A DNA stretch of 24,573 nucleotides from Pseudomonadota bacterium (GTDB lineage Bacteria; Myxococcota; Polyangia; Polyangiales; Polyangiaceae). Location of the stretch: positions 1-24,573 of the forward strand of contig JAEZYO010000580.1 of the NCBI GenBank assembly GCA_023419055.1, written 5' to 3'. The first letter of the stretch is position 1. Every line of letters begins with the position of its first letter. Shown one piece after another: positions 7,111 to 16,660 of this stretch. The notes under the pieces were generated by a model. That model saw only the letters and a list, made by a program, of their open reading frames with translations. It did not search any database and was not told the DNA's origin. Made by a program: the position numbers and the translations under genes.

Positions 7111-8301
7111 CTAGCTCGCCGCGCTTGCGCGCGCCCGCAAGCTCCAGAGAGGGCGAAATGCTCCAACGAGACACAGGACCGCGATGGGGAGGATTGCAGT
7201 CGAGGTAGCGCTCGTCCCGGTGCCCTCGAAGGTCAGCGCCTGTCCCGCGAGGCCGGCGAGCGGACCCAACGCGAAGCCGAGCCCGATCAGGCCCTCGTGC
7301 GCGCCGCCCGCGTCGACCGAGGCGTTCTTGACGAGCAGGGCATAGTAGAGCGAGGCGTAGTAGGCGACGCCTGCCGCCGCGCCGAAGAGCACCTCACCGA
7401 CGAGGACGCTCGCGAGGTTCGGACCGAGCAGCACCATGAAGAAGCCGAGCGGCAGCGCGCCGCCGGTGATCGCGAGCGGGAGGGAGCGCCCTTGCCACGC
7501 GGTGGCGTAGCCGAGCACGGCGAACGCGCAGAGGCGCATCACGTCGAGCAGCGCCGCTGCGAGCGTCGAATGCCCGACCTCGAGGCCGTGTCGCGCGAGG
7601 AGGCTCGGCATCAGCGGGGCAAGCAAGAAGAGGAGCGTGTAGCTTCCGACCATGGTCCAGCGCGCGGAGCTCACGAGCGAGCCGTAGCGCTCGAGCGCAC
7701 GCTCGTCCGGGCGCTCCGGATGATTTTGCTCGAGGCGCGGCGGCCGCGCCGGCCACTCGAGGACGAAGAACAGCGCGAGCACGTTCAAGCCGGCCGGGAG
7801 AGCAAACAGCGCCGCGCGCGCTCCGCGATCGATGAGCCAGCCCGAGAGCGCGAGCGCGAGCGGGACCGCGAGGGCCCAGGTGACGTTGTAGCGCCCCACC
7901 AAGCGCAAGAGCTCTCGCGGCCCGCGACCTCCGCTCGCGAACGACTCGACGATCGGCCACTTGATTCCCTGCAGCATGCCGATCAGAGGGAACGTGAGCA
8001 TGACGGCCAGCGTCGAGGAGTTGAGCGCGAGCAGCGCGTGCAATCCGGCGAGCAGCGCGAGCGCGAGCAGGGCGGTCCTGCGTTCGCCCAGGCGAGCGGT
8101 GGCCGGGTGGCTCGAGAGCGCGCCCGCCGCGTAGGTCAATCCCTGGACGAACGCGAGCCACAGGTTCTCGGTGTCGTCGAAGCCGAGGACGGTCGCCGTG
8201 TAGAAGTAGAGGCCGCGCTGGAGCAGGATGGTGGCAAGGCTCTCCGTGAAGGTCACGGCAAGAAGTCGCGCGGTCGCGCCGGCACCGAGGGGGCCTTGCA
8301 T
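7111..8301 (-). CDS. Major facilitator superfamily permease
   Basis: This 396-residue integral membrane protein has about 10-12 hydrophobic helices in two halves separated by a charged central loop (LEQNHPERPDERALERYG, near residue 195-212), the usual MFS layout. The helix 2-3 loop carries the short basic turn LGERR, consistent with the MFS signature position. The substrate cannot be predicted, and no metabolic genes are adjacent. The start is uncertain: the ATG at 8301 lacks a clear ribosome site, while a TTG at 8337 in the same frame has AGAGG about 7 bases upstream and would add 12 residues. It shares its upstream region with divergent ftsH. Confidence 0.85.
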   Translation of the reverse strand: MQGPLGAGATARLLAVTFTESLATILLQRGLYFYTATVLGFDDTENLWLAFVQGLTYAAGALSSHPATARLGERRTALLALALLAGLHALLALNSSTLAVMLTFPLIGMLQGIKWPIVESFASGGRGPRELLRLVGRYNVTWALAVPLALALSGWLIDRGARAALFALPAGLNVLALFFVLEWPARPPRLEQNHPERPDERALERYGSLVSSARWTMVGSYTLLFLLAPLMPSLLARHGLEVGHSTLAAALLDVMRLCAFAVLGYATAWQGRSLPLAITGGALPLGFFMVLLGPNLASVLVGEVLFGAAAGVAYYASLYYALLVKNASVDAGGAHEGLIGLGFALGPLAGLAGQALTFEGTGTSATSTAILPIAVLCLVGAFRPLWSLRARASAAS

Positions 8302-8477
8302 GGGGGGCGATTTCGCAGAGGGCAGACCCGTACGCAAGGAATCGCCTCTGGGCGTCCGCAGAGAGTCACCCCCGACCGTTCTCAGAGCACACTAACGGCC
8401 CCCCCCTCTCCGCAAGAACCGATCCAGCGAGCAGGTCTTCGAAAAGAGCGCCTTTTCCCGCATTTCTCAGGGTGGGA

Positions 8478-8516
8478 CTGGACGAATACGGCCAAGGGCT
8501 GGACGTATCCGTCCAG
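8478..8516. promoter_or_regulatory. Candidate operator: tandem CTGGACG repeats with a dyad
   Basis: CTGGACGAATACG at 8478-8490 recurs as CTGGACGTATCCG at 8499-8511 (11 of 13 bases match), starting 21 bases later, or two helical turns. The second copy continues into a perfect dyad, CTGGACG-TATC-CGTCCAG (8499-8516). Repeats phased on one DNA face upstream of divergent genes are typical of a regulator-binding site. The regulator is unknown. Confidence 0.4.
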
Positions 8517-8596
8517 GAGAGGGCACCGACCGTCAGGCCTCGCTCGGGCCTCTCGGAGCGGAATTTCTCACGCCGAGACGGGCCGTTGGCGCAGAG

Positions 8597-8612
8597 TCCG
8601 CCGTTCGGCGGA
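8597..8612. repeat. Short inverted repeat upstream of ftsH
   Basis: TCCGCCG (8597-8603) and CGGCGGA (8606-8612) form a 7-base dyad with a TT centre, about 210 bases before the ftsH start. It may be a binding site or a hairpin in the leader; in GC-rich DNA such a dyad can arise by chance. Confidence 0.25.
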
Positions 8613-8819
8613 GCCCTCGCGAATGTCGGGCGAGCGCAGGCGAAGGGGCGCGCGAGCGTCACGTTCCGAGGGCGCGACAGGTGAGGAACAGCGCCACACA
8701 GGTGGGGAGGATTTCCCTGCTGGAACCAAGCGCCGTGTGGTCACCGGCGGACCTTGCCGCACTGCGCCGCGCAACCATCGACAAGGTCACGAGGCGTCCC
8801 TACGTTGGCTTCGAGTTTC

Positions 8820-10751
<1,932 letters not shown>

Positions 10752-10807
10752 GAGGCTGACGCTCCTTTTCTGCGTCTTTCCACGCACCGGGTGATAAGAC
10801 ACGCGGG

Positions 10808-12151
10808 ATGCGTCTCGCTAGCGCGGCTCTCTTCGGCTTGAGTCTCTGCCTGGGGTGCCGCGACGCAGGGAGCCAGCTCGGGCCACGCCCGGGCGCTCCA
10901 GCATCGTCGGCTGCGAACGCCTCCGCGCGCCTGTCTCCCGCTCCGACGGAGCGGGCGCCGGTGGCCGAATCACCACGCCCCGGTGACGAGATCCGCATTC
11001 GGGCTACGCACCCGAGCGGCGCGCCGCTGCACCCTGCGCCCGAGTCGTCGAAGGTCTCCGGGAGGCTCGTCGACGGGAGCGTGGCTCGCGTCGAGAGCGA
11101 AAAGGACGGGCGCTGGTTCGAGGTCAGCCAGGGCCCCCAGCGGGGTTGGCTGACTCGGCGTTACCTGGCGCTCGGAGCGCCGGCACGTCCGACCTTGGCG
11201 ACGGACTCTCCGTTCGCGTCGCGGGAGGCCTGCCTCGCCGCGTTGGGTCGGCGGGAACGAGCGCCTCGAGGTCCGTCCGTTGCGCGCATCGGGAGCTGGA
11301 ACCTGCATTGGTTCCCGGACGGAAAGCCAGGGCGCGGTGAGGACGGAGGGGGAACCGATCTGGACTGGCTTTCGTGCGCGATCACCTTCCTGGATTTCGA
11401 CGTGCTGGCGGCCCAGGAGATCAAGGGCACGCCTCGAGCGCGAGCAGCGCTCTCGAAGCTCGTCTCCTTGCTCGATCGAAGCACCGGGGGCAGCTGGCAG
11501 GTGACGGTCGACGACTGTCCCGAGAGCAGCGGTCAGCACGTGGCGGTGCTCTTCGACTCGAAGCGCGCGCGCAGGTTGGGTGGGGCGACGCTCGCGGCGC
11601 TCAATCCTCACGGCGAGCCCTGCAAGGATCAGCTCCGGCCCGGCCTCGACGCTTACCTCGCGTTTCGGGGCGGCCTCGACCTTCACGTCGTCTCCGCGCA
11701 CCTCAAGGCCGGCGGCAAGGCTCGCGACATTGCGCTCCGTCGACGATCGTTCGAGAGCTTCTCGGAGGTGTTCGACGCTGCGCAGAAGGCGGCGCCCGAC
11801 CTCGACGTGCTCGTCCTCGGCGACCTCAACACCATGGGGTGTCCCGACTGCTCTCCGCCCAAGAGCTCGCTAGCCGAGCTCGCGGAGCTCGGACCCCTGC
11901 TCGCCGGGGAAGGATTCAGACGGCTCGAGAGCGATCTCGCTTGCAGCTACCACTTCGACGGCTCCGGCACCCTGCTCGACGGCGCGGGGGTCTCTGCGGG
12001 CTTCCTCGAGGCGAGAGACGTGACGTTGCGCGTCGGCGGGCCCTGCGCGGAGCTCGGGTGCGAGCGGGCGCCCGAGCGCCACCCCGCGCGCTCCGCCCTG
12101 AGCGATCACTGCCCCGTCTACGTCGACGTGCCCGACCGCGACCTCGACTGA
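10808..12151 (+). CDS. Lipoprotein with SH3-like and endonuclease/exonuclease/phosphatase domains
   Basis: This 447-residue exported protein has a signal peptide ending CLGC (C17), a Pro/Ala linker, an SH3-like region (about 60-123, containing WFEVSQ and RGWLTRRYL) and an EEP-fold domain (about 158-441). Metal-dependent active-site residues are visible: N165 in SWNLHW, E204 in AQEIKG, H298 in VSAHLK, D339 and N341 in LGDLNTMG, and the terminal SDH (D433, H434). It should be a phosphodiesterase or nuclease acting outside the cytoplasm, possibly on extracellular DNA; phospholipids or phosphoinositides are alternative substrates. Eight cysteines in the EEP domain fit disulfide formation. It begins 56 bases after ftsH. 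Confidence 0.85.
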   Translation: MRLASAALFGLSLCLGCRDAGSQLGPRPGAPASSAANASARLSPAPTERAPVAESPRPGDEIRIRATHPSGAPLHPAPESSKVSGRLVDGSVARVESEKDGRWFEVSQGPQRGWLTRRYLALGAPARPTLATDSPFASREACLAALGRRERAPRGPSVARIGSWNLHWFPDGKPGRGEDGGGTDLDWLSCAITFLDFDVLAAQEIKGTPRARAALSKLVSLLDRSTGGSWQVTVDDCPESSGQHVAVLFDSKRARRLGGATLAALNPHGEPCKDQLRPGLDAYLAFRGGLDLHVVSAHLKAGGKARDIALRRRSFESFSEVFDAAQKAAPDLDVLVLGDLNTMGCPDCSPPKSSLAELAELGPLLAGEGFRRLESDLACSYHFDGSGTLLDGAGVSAGFLEARDVTLRVGGPCAELGCERAPERHPARSALSDHCPVYVDVPDRDLD

Positions 12152-12171
12152 CGCGAGCCCGAAACCTTGGT

Positions 12172-12187
12172 ATGGGCGATCGCCCAT
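12172..12187. promoter_or_regulatory. Perfect 16-base palindrome over the EVE start codon
   Basis: ATGGGCGATCGCCCAT reads the same on both strands and includes the first two bases of the EVE start codon (12186-12188). Its first ATG opens a five-codon frame (MGDRP) whose TGA (12187-12189) overlaps the EVE start as ATGA. It could be a binding site, an RNA hairpin hiding the start, or a leader minicistron; none is proven. Confidence 0.35.
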
Positions 12188-12605
12188 GACGACCAAGTAC
12201 TGGCTCGTGAAGAGCGAACCCGACACCTACTCCTTCGACCAGCTCGTCAAAGACAAGCGCACCGTCTGGGACGGCATCAGGAGCTTCGAGGCGCGCAACA
12301 ACCTGCGCGCGATGTCGAAGGGGGACCTCTTGCTCTTCTATCACTCGAACGTGGGCAAAGAGGTCGTCGGTCTCGCCAAGGTGGTGAAGGAGGCGTACCC
12401 CGACCCCAAGGCGGAGGAAGGCGACTGGTCGGTCGTCGAGATTGCCGCGGTGAAGCCGCTCAAGGAGAGCGTGACGCTCGAGACCATCAAGGGAGACAAG
12501 AAGCTCGCGAATTTCGCCCTGGTCAAGCGATCGCGCCTGTCGGTGGTCCCCGCGACTCAGGCGGAGTTCGAGCGCATCCTGGAGCTCGCAGCGACCAAGC
12601 TCTGA
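12186..12605 (+). CDS. EVE-domain protein
   Basis: This 139-residue protein consists of a single EVE domain, a PUA-like fold that recognises modified bases in nucleic acids. Family signatures are visible at the start (YWLVKSEPDTYSFDQL, residues 5-20), then VWDGIRSFEARNNLRAM, the GDLLLFYHSN strand pair and GLAKVVKEAYPDP. The closest family is the thymocyte nuclear protein 1-like single-domain group, widespread in bacteria. Its ligand may be a modified cytosine or another base; no restriction endonuclease is fused or adjacent, so a defence role is not indicated. The start lies within a 16-base palindrome. Confidence 0.92.
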   Translation: MTTKYWLVKSEPDTYSFDQLVKDKRTVWDGIRSFEARNNLRAMSKGDLLLFYHSNVGKEVVGLAKVVKEAYPDPKAEEGDWSVVEIAAVKPLKESVTLETIKGDKKLANFALVKRSRLSVVPATQAEFERILELAATKL

Positions 12606-12607
12606 GG

Positions 12608-12622
12608 CCGGCTCGTCGCCGG
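12608..12622. terminator. Possible bidirectional hairpin between convergent genes
   Basis: CCGGC (12608-12612) and GCCGG (12618-12622) flank the loop TCGTC, in the 19 bases between the stops of the EVE gene and the convergent coiled-coil gene. The stem is short and there is no U-tract on either strand; position is the main argument. Confidence 0.25.
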
Positions 12623-12624
12623 GA

Positions 12625-12816
12625 TCAGGCGTCGCTCTTCGTGTCGCGAATGTCGACCAGCGTGGAGAGCGCTTCAATCTCGCGCTTGGTCTGGATCTCG
12701 CGCTGCCGGCAGCCCTTGAGATCCGCTTCGAGCCGGCGCAGCTCCGCCTCGATTTCGCGCAACGATTCCTTCAATTTGTCGCGTTCGCTCTTCAACTGCT
12801 CGAGATCGATGGGCAC
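12625..12816 (-). CDS. Short coiled-coil protein, 63 aa
   Basis: Almost the whole length is a charged amphipathic helix with heptad-like leucines (LEQLKSERDKLKESL, then IEAELRRLEADLKG), typical of a coiled coil that dimerises or docks on a partner. There is one cysteine and no signal peptide. The GTG start at 12816 has a consensus GGAGG about 6 bases upstream, which argues for a genuine gene despite its size. It lies 66 bases downstream of the REC-EAL gene on the same strand and may be cotranscribed. No function can be assigned. Confidence 0.7.
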   Translation of the reverse strand: MPIDLEQLKSERDKLKESLREIEAELRRLEADLKGCRQREIQTKREIEALSTLVDIRDTKSDA

Positions 12817-12882
12817 GGTTTTCCTCCGGGCGGGATGGAAGTAGCACCTACCCCGGGTGAGAGGGAAGCCGTAAAACCGTCC

Positions 12883-14112
12883 TCAGAGTGGCGGCAGGGA
12901 AAAACCACGCTCGGGCCGCGCGAACAGGAATCCCTGCAAGAGCTCGCAGCCGAGCTCGATCAGCGTATCGCGTTCTTCGCGGCGCTCGACCCCCTCGGCG
13001 ACCACCAGCATGCCCATGTCACGCGCCAGGGCCGAGAGCGAGCGAATGACCTTCTGTTTCGTGGGCTGGACGTGCACGTCGCGCAGCAGGCCCATGTCGA
13101 GCTTGACGAACTCGGGCTCGAGCAAGGCGAACGTGCCGAGGCCCGAATACCCGGCGCCGAGATCGTCCACGGCGATGCGATAGCCCATGTCGCGCAGCAT
13201 GCCGACGCGGCGCCTCACGTCCCGCACGGAGTCGAGCGGCGCCCGCTCGGTAATCTCGAGGACCACGCGCTCTGCGTGTCGCGAGAGCGGGGAAGAAGGA
13301 TCGACCAGCACGGGATCATTCAGCTCGGTCGCGTGCAGGTTGACGAACAGCACCGTGTCCGGAGGCGCCTGCTCGATGGATTGCGCCGCGGACTTTCGCA
13401 CGGCGCGCCCGAGCTCTTCGATGCGGTCGAGCTTCTGCGCCAGATCGAGGACCGCGCTCGCGGTGGAGAGCTCGGCGAGGCTGCAGCGCAGGAGCGCCTC
13501 GTAGCCGAACACGCGCTGAGTGCGGATGTTGACGATCGGCTGGAACGCGAGCCACAGGTTCGACAGGGCGCGCGCGAACAGGCTGTCGACGTCGGGGGCG
13601 CTCGGGTCGGGGGAGCCGGTGGCGAAGAGGCCCTCCGCGAAGCGCTGCAGCTTGCCGAAACGGCGCAGCTGCGCCGCTCGCTCGAGCACGCGCCGGAGGT
13701 CGTCGAAGCCGACCGGCTTGGTCAGGTAGCGGAACGCGCTGTGCTCCAGCGCCTGGATTGCCGTCCCGACCTCGGGCGCACCGGTGAACAAGACGACGGG
13801 AACGTAGGGGTCGCGATGATGGACTCGACGCAAGAGCTCGATCCCGTCGAGCCCCGGCATCCCGATGTCGCTGAGGACGATGTCGAACGGCTCGTGGTCG
13901 AGCAGCGCCAGCGCCTCTTGCCCGTTCTTCACCTCCACGACCACGTATCCGAAGGAGCGCAGCAGCCGGCCCGTCGATTGCAGGACGACCACGTCGTCGT
14001 CCACGATGAGCAAGCGCACCGGAGCGCTGCTGGCTCCCGAGATGGGTTGGCTCGCCGGAGAGATCTCGTCGCCCATTGCGATCTCGCCGGGCAGCTTCAA
14101 GCCCGAGCTCAT
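12883..14112 (-). CDS. REC-EAL response regulator, probable c-di-GMP phosphodiesterase
   Basis: This 409-residue protein has a receiver domain (about 32-148) with acidic D38-D39-D40, phospho-acceptor D82, T110 and K132. A linker leads to an EAL domain (about 175-402) that hydrolyses c-di-GMP to pGpG. The catalytic and metal residues appear intact: E205 in EALLR, N258 in FVNLH, E286 in LEITER, D316-D317 in DDLGAGYS, K337 in FVKLD, E373 in AEGVE and Q393 in LQGFLF. Phosphorylation by an unlinked histidine kinase presumably controls it. The ATG at 14112 has a distant GAGGGTGG; an internal ATG at 14076 is an alternative. Lowering c-di-GMP usually favours motility, but a link to the nearby pilT is only conjecture. 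Confidence 0.93.
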   Translation of the reverse strand: MSSGLKLPGEIAMGDEISPASQPISGASSAPVRLLIVDDDVVVLQSTGRLLRSFGYVVVEVKNGQEALALLDHEPFDIVLSDIGMPGLDGIELLRRVHHRDPYVPVVLFTGAPEVGTAIQALEHSAFRYLTKPVGFDDLRRVLERAAQLRRFGKLQRFAEGLFATGSPDPSAPDVDSLFARALSNLWLAFQPIVNIRTQRVFGYEALLRCSLAELSTASAVLDLAQKLDRIEELGRAVRKSAAQSIEQAPPDTVLFVNLHATELNDPVLVDPSSPLSRHAERVVLEITERAPLDSVRDVRRRVGMLRDMGYRIAVDDLGAGYSGLGTFALLEPEFVKLDMGLLRDVHVQPTKQKVIRSLSALARDMGMLVVAEGVERREERDTLIELGCELLQGFLFARPERGFSLPPL

Positions 14113-14626
14113 TTAGTGGGCCACCCTCGGCGACATGAAACCCACAACGGACGCGCCGCGTGCGTATTAAGCGTCCCCGGCTCGAATCGCGCAATAGCGC
14201 GCTCGAACACCGCCGAATTGCGCGCGACCGGCAGCCACTGAAAAAATGGTGCCACCCCGGATTTCTGGCATGACCTCCACGTGCGGAGTCGCCGGGGTTC
14301 GCGAGCCAACGACATGGTCGAGCTAACGCTGAACAATTCCCGCATGATGCCACGGGGACGGGAACGCTCGCTACAACCAACGGCGACCGCCGTCAGAATG
14401 GGCGGGCCCGTTCTCCCCCTGAACGCTCGGGAGCGCTCGCGAGCGAGAGGGTAGGCGAACCTTCACCTCCGAGAGTGAGCGTCTCGATTCAGGAAACGGC
14501 TGCGGGAGCGGTTCTCTGCCACAAATTGCGGCGGCCCCGGAGCAAAGTTTGGTTCGCGCAGGAATCGCCCGCCCCACGCCGCCCCTTGTTTCACACCCCG
14601 GGTATGACCTTTTCGTACGAGGTGGT
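14113..14626. other. Intergenic region upstream of REC-EAL gene
   Basis: About 510 bases lie between the REC-EAL start and the end of the NUDIX-VWA operon. They hold small dyads (CGCGC-AATA-GCGCG at 14188-14201; a perfect 12-base palindrome CGCTCGCGAGCG at 14434-14445; ACGGCG/CGCCGT at 14380-14393) and, on the minus strand, TGCCA...TGGCA followed by T6 (about 14246-14275) that could be a weak terminator. I see no supported gene. Confidence 0.4.
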
Positions 14627-14986
14627 TCAGCCGGGGACACCCAGCAAGCGTCCGCGCGAATCCACTTGGTAGACGCGACGCAGCGTGCGGCGAGGCGGCA
14701 GGCTCGGCCCGCGCCGCAGGTGCTCCAAAATGGTCTCGCGCCGCGGAGCGCCGGGCTTCGACTCCACGCGCATGAGGCGCGTCCCTGCTCGAACGTCCAA
14801 CGAGAGACGCGTCCGGTACACGACACCCGGCGCCGGATCCAAGCGCTCCTCGCGTGCGCCCGGGAAGCGAGCCGCGTGGAGCCACGCGTCGTTGACGCGA
14901 ACGAACCAGTGCACCTCCGCGGTGCCGCGTGGCGCCACGTACTCTTCGTCGAAGACCTCGATGGTGACCAGGCGCCGATCGCTCAA
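14627..14986 (-). CDS. Hypothetical protein, 119 aa
   Basis: This appears to be a small soluble protein without signal peptide, cysteines or a known motif. It has a beta-rich N-terminal half (VTIEVFDEEYVAPRG, EVHWFVRVND) and a basic C-terminal half. The start is probably the TTG at 14986, only four bases after the stop of the VWA gene, so expression probably depends on translation of the upstream gene; no ATG or GTG sits near the N-terminus. It is the last gene of the likely NUDIX-VWA operon. The rare start and lack of a family lower confidence. Confidence 0.55.
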   Translation of the reverse strand: MSDRRLVTIEVFDEEYVAPRGTAEVHWFVRVNDAWLHAARFPGAREERLDPAPGVVYRTRLSLDVRAGTRLMRVESKPGAPRRETILEHLRRGPSLPPRRTLRRVYQVDSRGRLLGVPG

Positions 14987-14990
14987 GGCT

Positions 14991-16154
14991 CTACTTGTAC
15001 GCGGGCGCGTCTGGTGGCGGCGCGACCTCGCCGTTAGTGGGGCTCGCTCCTCCGGACGTCGCTTGCGCGGGATCGGGCGACTCGGCGGGAGGCGAGCTCG
15101 GCGGAGCTTCGTTCGCCGGCCGAGGTATGACGAAGCGCGGAGGAGTGTCCGACTTGCAGCCGGGCCCGAAGCCTTGCGCGTCGAAGTCGTAGTAGTAGCT
15201 GCCGCTCCGCTCCGAACCCGAGGAGTTGGTGTAGCTGACCTCGATGCGGAGCGCGCGCTTGCCGGCGCGCGCGGGCGAGCAATACGAGACGAGGTAGTAC
15301 TTGCCGTGCGTCTTCAAGACGCGCGACGCGGCCTCCTCGAAGGCGATCGGGAAGGTCTCTTCGGACTGAGCATGGATCACGCCGGCTCGAGCGATTCTGT
15401 CGAGGTGGGGAGTCTCTTCTCCGACGCCGATCCCCAAGACGTTGTAGCGCTTGTGCTCGAGGGCCTCTTCGATCTGAAGCTCGGTGACGCGCCCGGCGAG
15501 ATCAGGGCCGCGCGCGAGCACGAGCAGGGTGCCGACGCGCACCGGCTTCTTCTGCTGCGTGAGGCGACCGTCGAGCTCCTTGATGCCCTTCAGGATCGCG
15601 CCGTTCAGATCGCGCGACGCGTCTCTCGGCGCAAGCGAGCGGAGCGACGACGCGCTCACGGAGCCGCCCGTCCCGCTCACCTTCGGATAGTCACCGACCA
15701 GCCGCAGCCCGCCAGCGCCGTCGTAGGCGAGCACCGTCACGGGCAGCGTGCCCTGCACCCTCTCGACGAAAGACTCGACACCTTTCACGAAGCCGTCGAT
15801 CACGCTGGGCGGCGGCTTCGCGCCGAGATCGAGCAGGATGACGACGCGCTCGTTCGTGACGAGCTCGCGAGGCAAGAGGCGCTGGCTGACCTCCTCGGCC
15901 GAGAGGAGCTTGTCGTCCTCGTAGATGCGGAAAGACTTCGGCTCCAGATCGACCACCGGATCGTCGTTGTCGGTGACCTCGAGGTAAGCCGCGACGTTCG
16001 CTGGCTTCTGGACGCTGGTGGCCACCGCCTCGACGTTCGTGCCGCCGAGCAGGTCCTTGAACCCCGCGCACGCGGGCGTCGATGCGGCCAGAAGGGTTAC
16101 GACGGCGAGCTTCATCGAGCGTTCGCCGAGACTCAGACGATGATGGCGCGTCAT
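14991..16154 (-). CDS. Exported VWA-like protein with degenerate metal site
   Basis: This 387-residue exported protein has a basic start, a hydrophobic segment (about 14-28) and C29 in a poor lipobox (TPAC). A short beta region (about 53-97, with VTDNDDPVVDLEPKSFRIYED) precedes a von Willebrand A-like domain (about 100-300). The metal-ion-dependent adhesion motif DXSXS is replaced by DLGAK (109-113). A Pro/Ser/Ala-rich tail ends the protein. The ATG at 16154 overlaps the NUDIX stop as ATGA and has GGGAGG about 8 bases upstream, which decides the start. Its role is probably protein binding at the envelope; partners are unknown. Confidence 0.82.
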   Translation of the reverse strand: MTRHHRLSLGERSMKLAVVTLLAASTPACAGFKDLLGGTNVEAVATSVQKPANVAAYLEVTDNDDPVVDLEPKSFRIYEDDKLLSAEEVSQRLLPRELVTNERVVILLDLGAKPPPSVIDGFVKGVESFVERVQGTLPVTVLAYDGAGGLRLVGDYPKVSGTGGSVSASSLRSLAPRDASRDLNGAILKGIKELDGRLTQQKKPVRVGTLLVLARGPDLAGRVTELQIEEALEHKRYNVLGIGVGEETPHLDRIARAGVIHAQSEETFPIAFEEAASRVLKTHGKYYLVSYCSPARAGKRALRIEVSYTNSSGSERSGSYYYDFDAQGFGPGCKSDTPPRFVIPRPANEAPPSSPPAESPDPAQATSGGASPTNGEVAPPPDAPAYK

Positions 16155-16633
16155 TCCAGGACCTCCCGACCGAGCCGCGCGTCCTCGAGCACGTCGGTCA
16201 TGCCGTGTGACAAATGAGCAGGTAGCTCGCGATCCTCGAAGAGTCGAACTTCGCTGATCTCGACGGGATTATCGGGTGGCCGCGACGGCTCCGCGACGGT
16301 CGCGGCGACCACGACGGTCACCGCGTGGAAGCGCGGATCGCGATCGATGCCGGAGTAGACTCCGATCAGGCGCCCGAGCGACAGGAGCTCGGCTCCCGTC
16401 TCCTCGAGCAACTCGCGCCGAATGGTGTTGCTCAGCGTCTCGCCCCACTCGAGCGTTCCACCGGGGAGCGCCCAGAGGCCCGTGTCCCCGCGGCGGATCA
16501 GGAGCCAACGTCCGTCGGCGGTGCGAGCCGCGGCCGCGATACCGACCACGGGGCGGCGAAGCAGGTGGCGGGCAACCTCTTTTACGACCTTCCAGACGCC
16601 GGCGGGGATCTTCACGAGCCAGAGCTTGCCCAC
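16151..16633 (-). CDS. NUDIX hydrolase
   Basis: This 160-residue hydrolase has a complete Nudix box, GX5EX7REUXEEXGU, at residues 59-81 (G59, E65, R73, E74, E77, E78, G80), so it should cleave a nucleoside diphosphate linked to another moiety using Mg2+. The neighbouring ALPGGTLEWGE and an extended first helix are typical of ADP-ribose/MutT-like members, but the substrate cannot be read from sequence. The GTG start at 16633 has no good ribosome site, and a GTG at 16615 is an alternative. The stop overlaps the VWA start (ATGA), giving translational coupling. The divergent L,D-transpeptidase start is only 27 bases away. Confidence 0.88.
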   Translation of the reverse strand: MGKLWLVKIPAGVWKVVKEVARHLLRRPVVGIAAAARTADGRWLLIRRGDTGLWALPGGTLEWGETLSNTIRRELLEETGAELLSLGRLIGVYSGIDRDPRFHAVTVVVAATVAEPSRPPDNPVEISEVRLFEDRELPAHLSHGMTDVLEDARLGREVLE

Positions 16634-16660
16634 GTGGCGGGTGCACTGAAAGCAGGAAAT

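Larger units (their letters stand above)
8302..8819. other. Intergenic region between MFS gene and ftsH
   Basis: About 500 bases separate two divergent genes. The region contains a C8 run near 8399-8406, two CTGGACG repeats (8478-8516) and a short inverted repeat (8597-8612), listed separately. No small gene is supported; the open frames here are short or antisense. Confidence 0.45.

Noticed and set aside
10758..10786. Two mutually exclusive short hairpins after ftsH (GACGC/GCGTC and TGCGT/ACGCA)
   Set aside because: Each stem has only five pairs and the T run is short, so an attenuator or terminator is not supported.
12186..12605. EVE protein as part of a modification-dependent restriction system
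   Set aside because: No nuclease or helicase domain is fused or adjacent; the neighbours are an exported EEP protein and a coiled-coil protein.
12835..14241. 468-codon plus-strand open frame
   Set aside because: It is antisense to the REC-EAL gene, whose catalytic residues are all present.
14268..14290. Sigma-54-like promoter (TGGCAT element)
   Set aside because: The second element at the required spacing reads CACG rather than TTGC.
14109..14345. Possible 78-aa minus-strand gene before the REC-EAL gene
   Set aside because: It has no ribosome site, no domain and overlaps the likely promoter region of the REC-EAL gene.
14685..16217. 510-codon plus-strand open frame
   Set aside because: It is antisense to the VWA and hypothetical genes and shows no recognisable domain.
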